From: a virus
Reading direction: 5' to 3' (one strand)
Length of the DNA stretch: 24,191 nt
Virus record (IMG/VR): IMGVR_UViG_3300037508_000116
Span: 1-24,191 of that record
In this document: positions 23,076 through 24,191 of the stretch, piece after piece
Numbering within the stretch: the first letter of the stretch is position 1
Layout of the letters: each line of letters begins with the position of its first letter
Translations under genes and position numbers: made by a program
The notes under the pieces: generated by a model
Told to the model about the DNA's origin: nothing
Seen by the model: only the letters and a program-made list of their open reading frames with translations
The model's database searches: none

Positions 23076-24191
23076 CTAAGAAGTTGATCTTCCCTCTCCC
23101 TTTGGATTTCTTCCACTAATTGTGGCTTCTCCATCGGACTGATTGTTTAGTCTTTCTCCATCCCTAGCCCTTTCTGAATTATCTTCTGGCTTAGGGCTAA
23201 ACGGCTCATCTCCTCCTTCCCTCTGGGGTAATCCAAGAACAGATCTAGCCTCATTTGGAAGCATAACCTGAGTTTTGACATATCTTTCTAATATTTGAGA
23301 TTGAGCGATTTCGTCTGTAAGGGTTAGTTCTTTAAATTTTAAGACAAGAACATCTGTTTTTTCCTTAACTATCTTGTTAATAATTTTTTCTAATTCTCTT
23401 TGTGCTGGCCTAGAGACTTGTTCTTTAAATGTACGATCTTGCGCTAATGCTGCTGCAATTGATCCAGAATCTCCTCCACCTATTTTTGATAACGGGACCT
23501 GATGTGCAATTAAAACATCATCACGATTTTGCTTGCGATATTTTTCAAACGAGCCTTCTTGGACACCATTCTCGATTGGCTCCATCTTGAATTCAACTTT
23601 ATTACTATCGCTATCTCCAGGAAGCGGAATATACAGAGTTCTGTGTGATTGGCCCTTAAGCCCAGTCTGCAAAAATCTAAACATCTTATCTTCAGCATCA
23701 GCAGATAGACGAGCACCCTTTAGTGTCACAACATAACGAGGGACAGCCTTATTGCTAAAGTAGTCAATGTTATATTGTGACGCTAATTGGTCTCCATGGA
23801 GCGAGTTTATTGCCGACATGATATCTGGGACACCATAAAAAGTATTTAAAGGCGAATACTGTTTAAAGTGTATAATCTCATTAGGCCTTGGATCAGACGT
23901 AACTGGATTAGCATTTTTTGCCCCAAAATTTCTAAAATATACAACTTTACTTCCAATAATTTGAACATATCCATCACGCAATCTACGAACACGCATTGTT
24001 GTTGCTGGAATATGTCCTACATAGCCAATCTCTCCACGAGTTGTTCTTCCAATCTCAAGATATCCATTTCCTACAGCCTGAACATCTGTATAAACCTTCA
24101 TCATTGTAGTTGTAAAAGAATCATCATCATTTAAAGATTCAAGCCATTCGTGCATTTCAATTTTTGCACGTTCAATTCTATTTCTTGCTCT
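23076..24191 (-). CDS. portal protein, N-terminus outside window
   Basis: The frame is open to the window edge; 371 residues plus the TAG stop are seen. An ATG at 24155 is internal, since 12 codons before it (RARNRIERAKIE) continue the frame. The sequence matches PBSX-family portals: a helix MHEWLESLN, then VQAVGNGYLEIGRTTRGEIG with RRLRDGYVQIIG, then IIHFKQYSPLNTFYGVPDIM, NIDYFSNKAVPRYVV, and a basic RKQNRDDVLIAHQVP segment, ending in a disordered, charged C-terminus (GRNPKGEGRSTS). The portal forms the dodecameric ring through which DNA enters and leaves. The terminase genes would normally lie just beyond the high-coordinate end of the window. Confidence 0.93.
   Translation of the reverse strand, partial: RARNRIERAKIEMHEWLESLNDDDSFTTTMMKVYTDVQAVGNGYLEIGRTTRGEIGYVGHIPATTMRVRRLRDGYVQIIGSKVVYFRNFGAKNANPVTSDPRPNEIIHFKQYSPLNTFYGVPDIMSAINSLHGDQLASQYNIDYFSNKAVPRYVVTLKGARLSADAEDKMFRFLQTGLKGQSHRTLYIPLPGDSDSNKVEFKMEPIENGVQEGSFEKYRKQNRDDVLIAHQVPLSKIGGGDSGSIAAALAQDRTFKEQVSRPAQRELEKIINKIVKEKTDVLVLKFKELTLTDEIAQSQILERYVKTQVMLPNEARSVLGLPQREGGDEPFSPKPEDNSERARDGERLNNQSDGEATISGRNPKGEGRSTS

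Noticed and set aside
1-24191. tRNA genes, CRISPR arrays, insertion sequences, integrase, attachment sites, lysis genes.
   Set aside because: No cloverleaf, regularly spaced repeats, terminal inverted repeats with a transposase, or matching protein motifs were seen when reading both strands; a subtle site could still be missed without tools.

Overview
The window is part of the late (virion structure and assembly) region of a tailed, probably long-tailed siphovirus-like dsDNA phage or prophage. Every supported gene reads on the minus strand, so the gene order runs from the high-coordinate end to the low one: portal, capsid maturation protease with a fused scaffold domain, major capsid protein, a small acidic head-region protein, head-tail connector, stopper, neck protein, tail terminator, major tail tube protein, two related tail assembly chaperones, a very long tape measure protein, a Dit-like protein, a large tail-hub protein, several distal tail or fibre proteins, a zinc-ribbon protein, and the start of one more gene. 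Both window ends cut genes. The DNA is AT-rich and the standard code fits. I cannot name the host. The apparent leaderless starts and the tail-protein style are compatible with a low-GC actinobacterial (for example freshwater) host, but that is inference.

Positions 24191-20542, head building. The portal runs in from outside the window. A 66-base gap follows with a promoter-like sequence (TTAACA, 18 bp, TATAAT) and a cluster of DnaA-box-like 9-mers. The protease begins about 10 bases after the -10 without a Shine-Dalgarno (SD) site. Inside its reading frame a strong SD and in-frame ATG mark a separate scaffold protein of 188 residues. The capsid gene follows with a strong SD and ends at a GC-rich hairpin.

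Positions 20473-17398, head completion. An extended -10 (TGTTATAAT) follows the capsid hairpin and precedes five tightly spaced or overlapping genes that build the neck and terminate the tail.

Positions 17427-15617, tail tube and chaperones. The tube protein gene is flanked by two hairpins. A TGATATAAT motif lies exactly where it would give a leaderless transcript of the long chaperone. A TGGTATAAT motif precedes the short chaperone. The two chaperones share a homologous N-terminal domain. This looks like a two-gene alternative to the usual G/GT programmed frameshift.

Positions 15594-1, tail. The 2573-residue tape measure would predict a tail near 390 nm by the usual rule. Behind it come Dit-like, hub and fibre genes joined by one-base TAATG or four-base ATGA overlaps, then a promoter-like motif, a small structural gene, a CxxC/CxxC zinc-ribbon gene and a following gene that starts in another frame.

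No tRNA, CRISPR array, insertion sequence, integrase, lysis gene or plus-strand gene was found. All non-coding gaps are shorter than 100 bases and are covered by the entries below.
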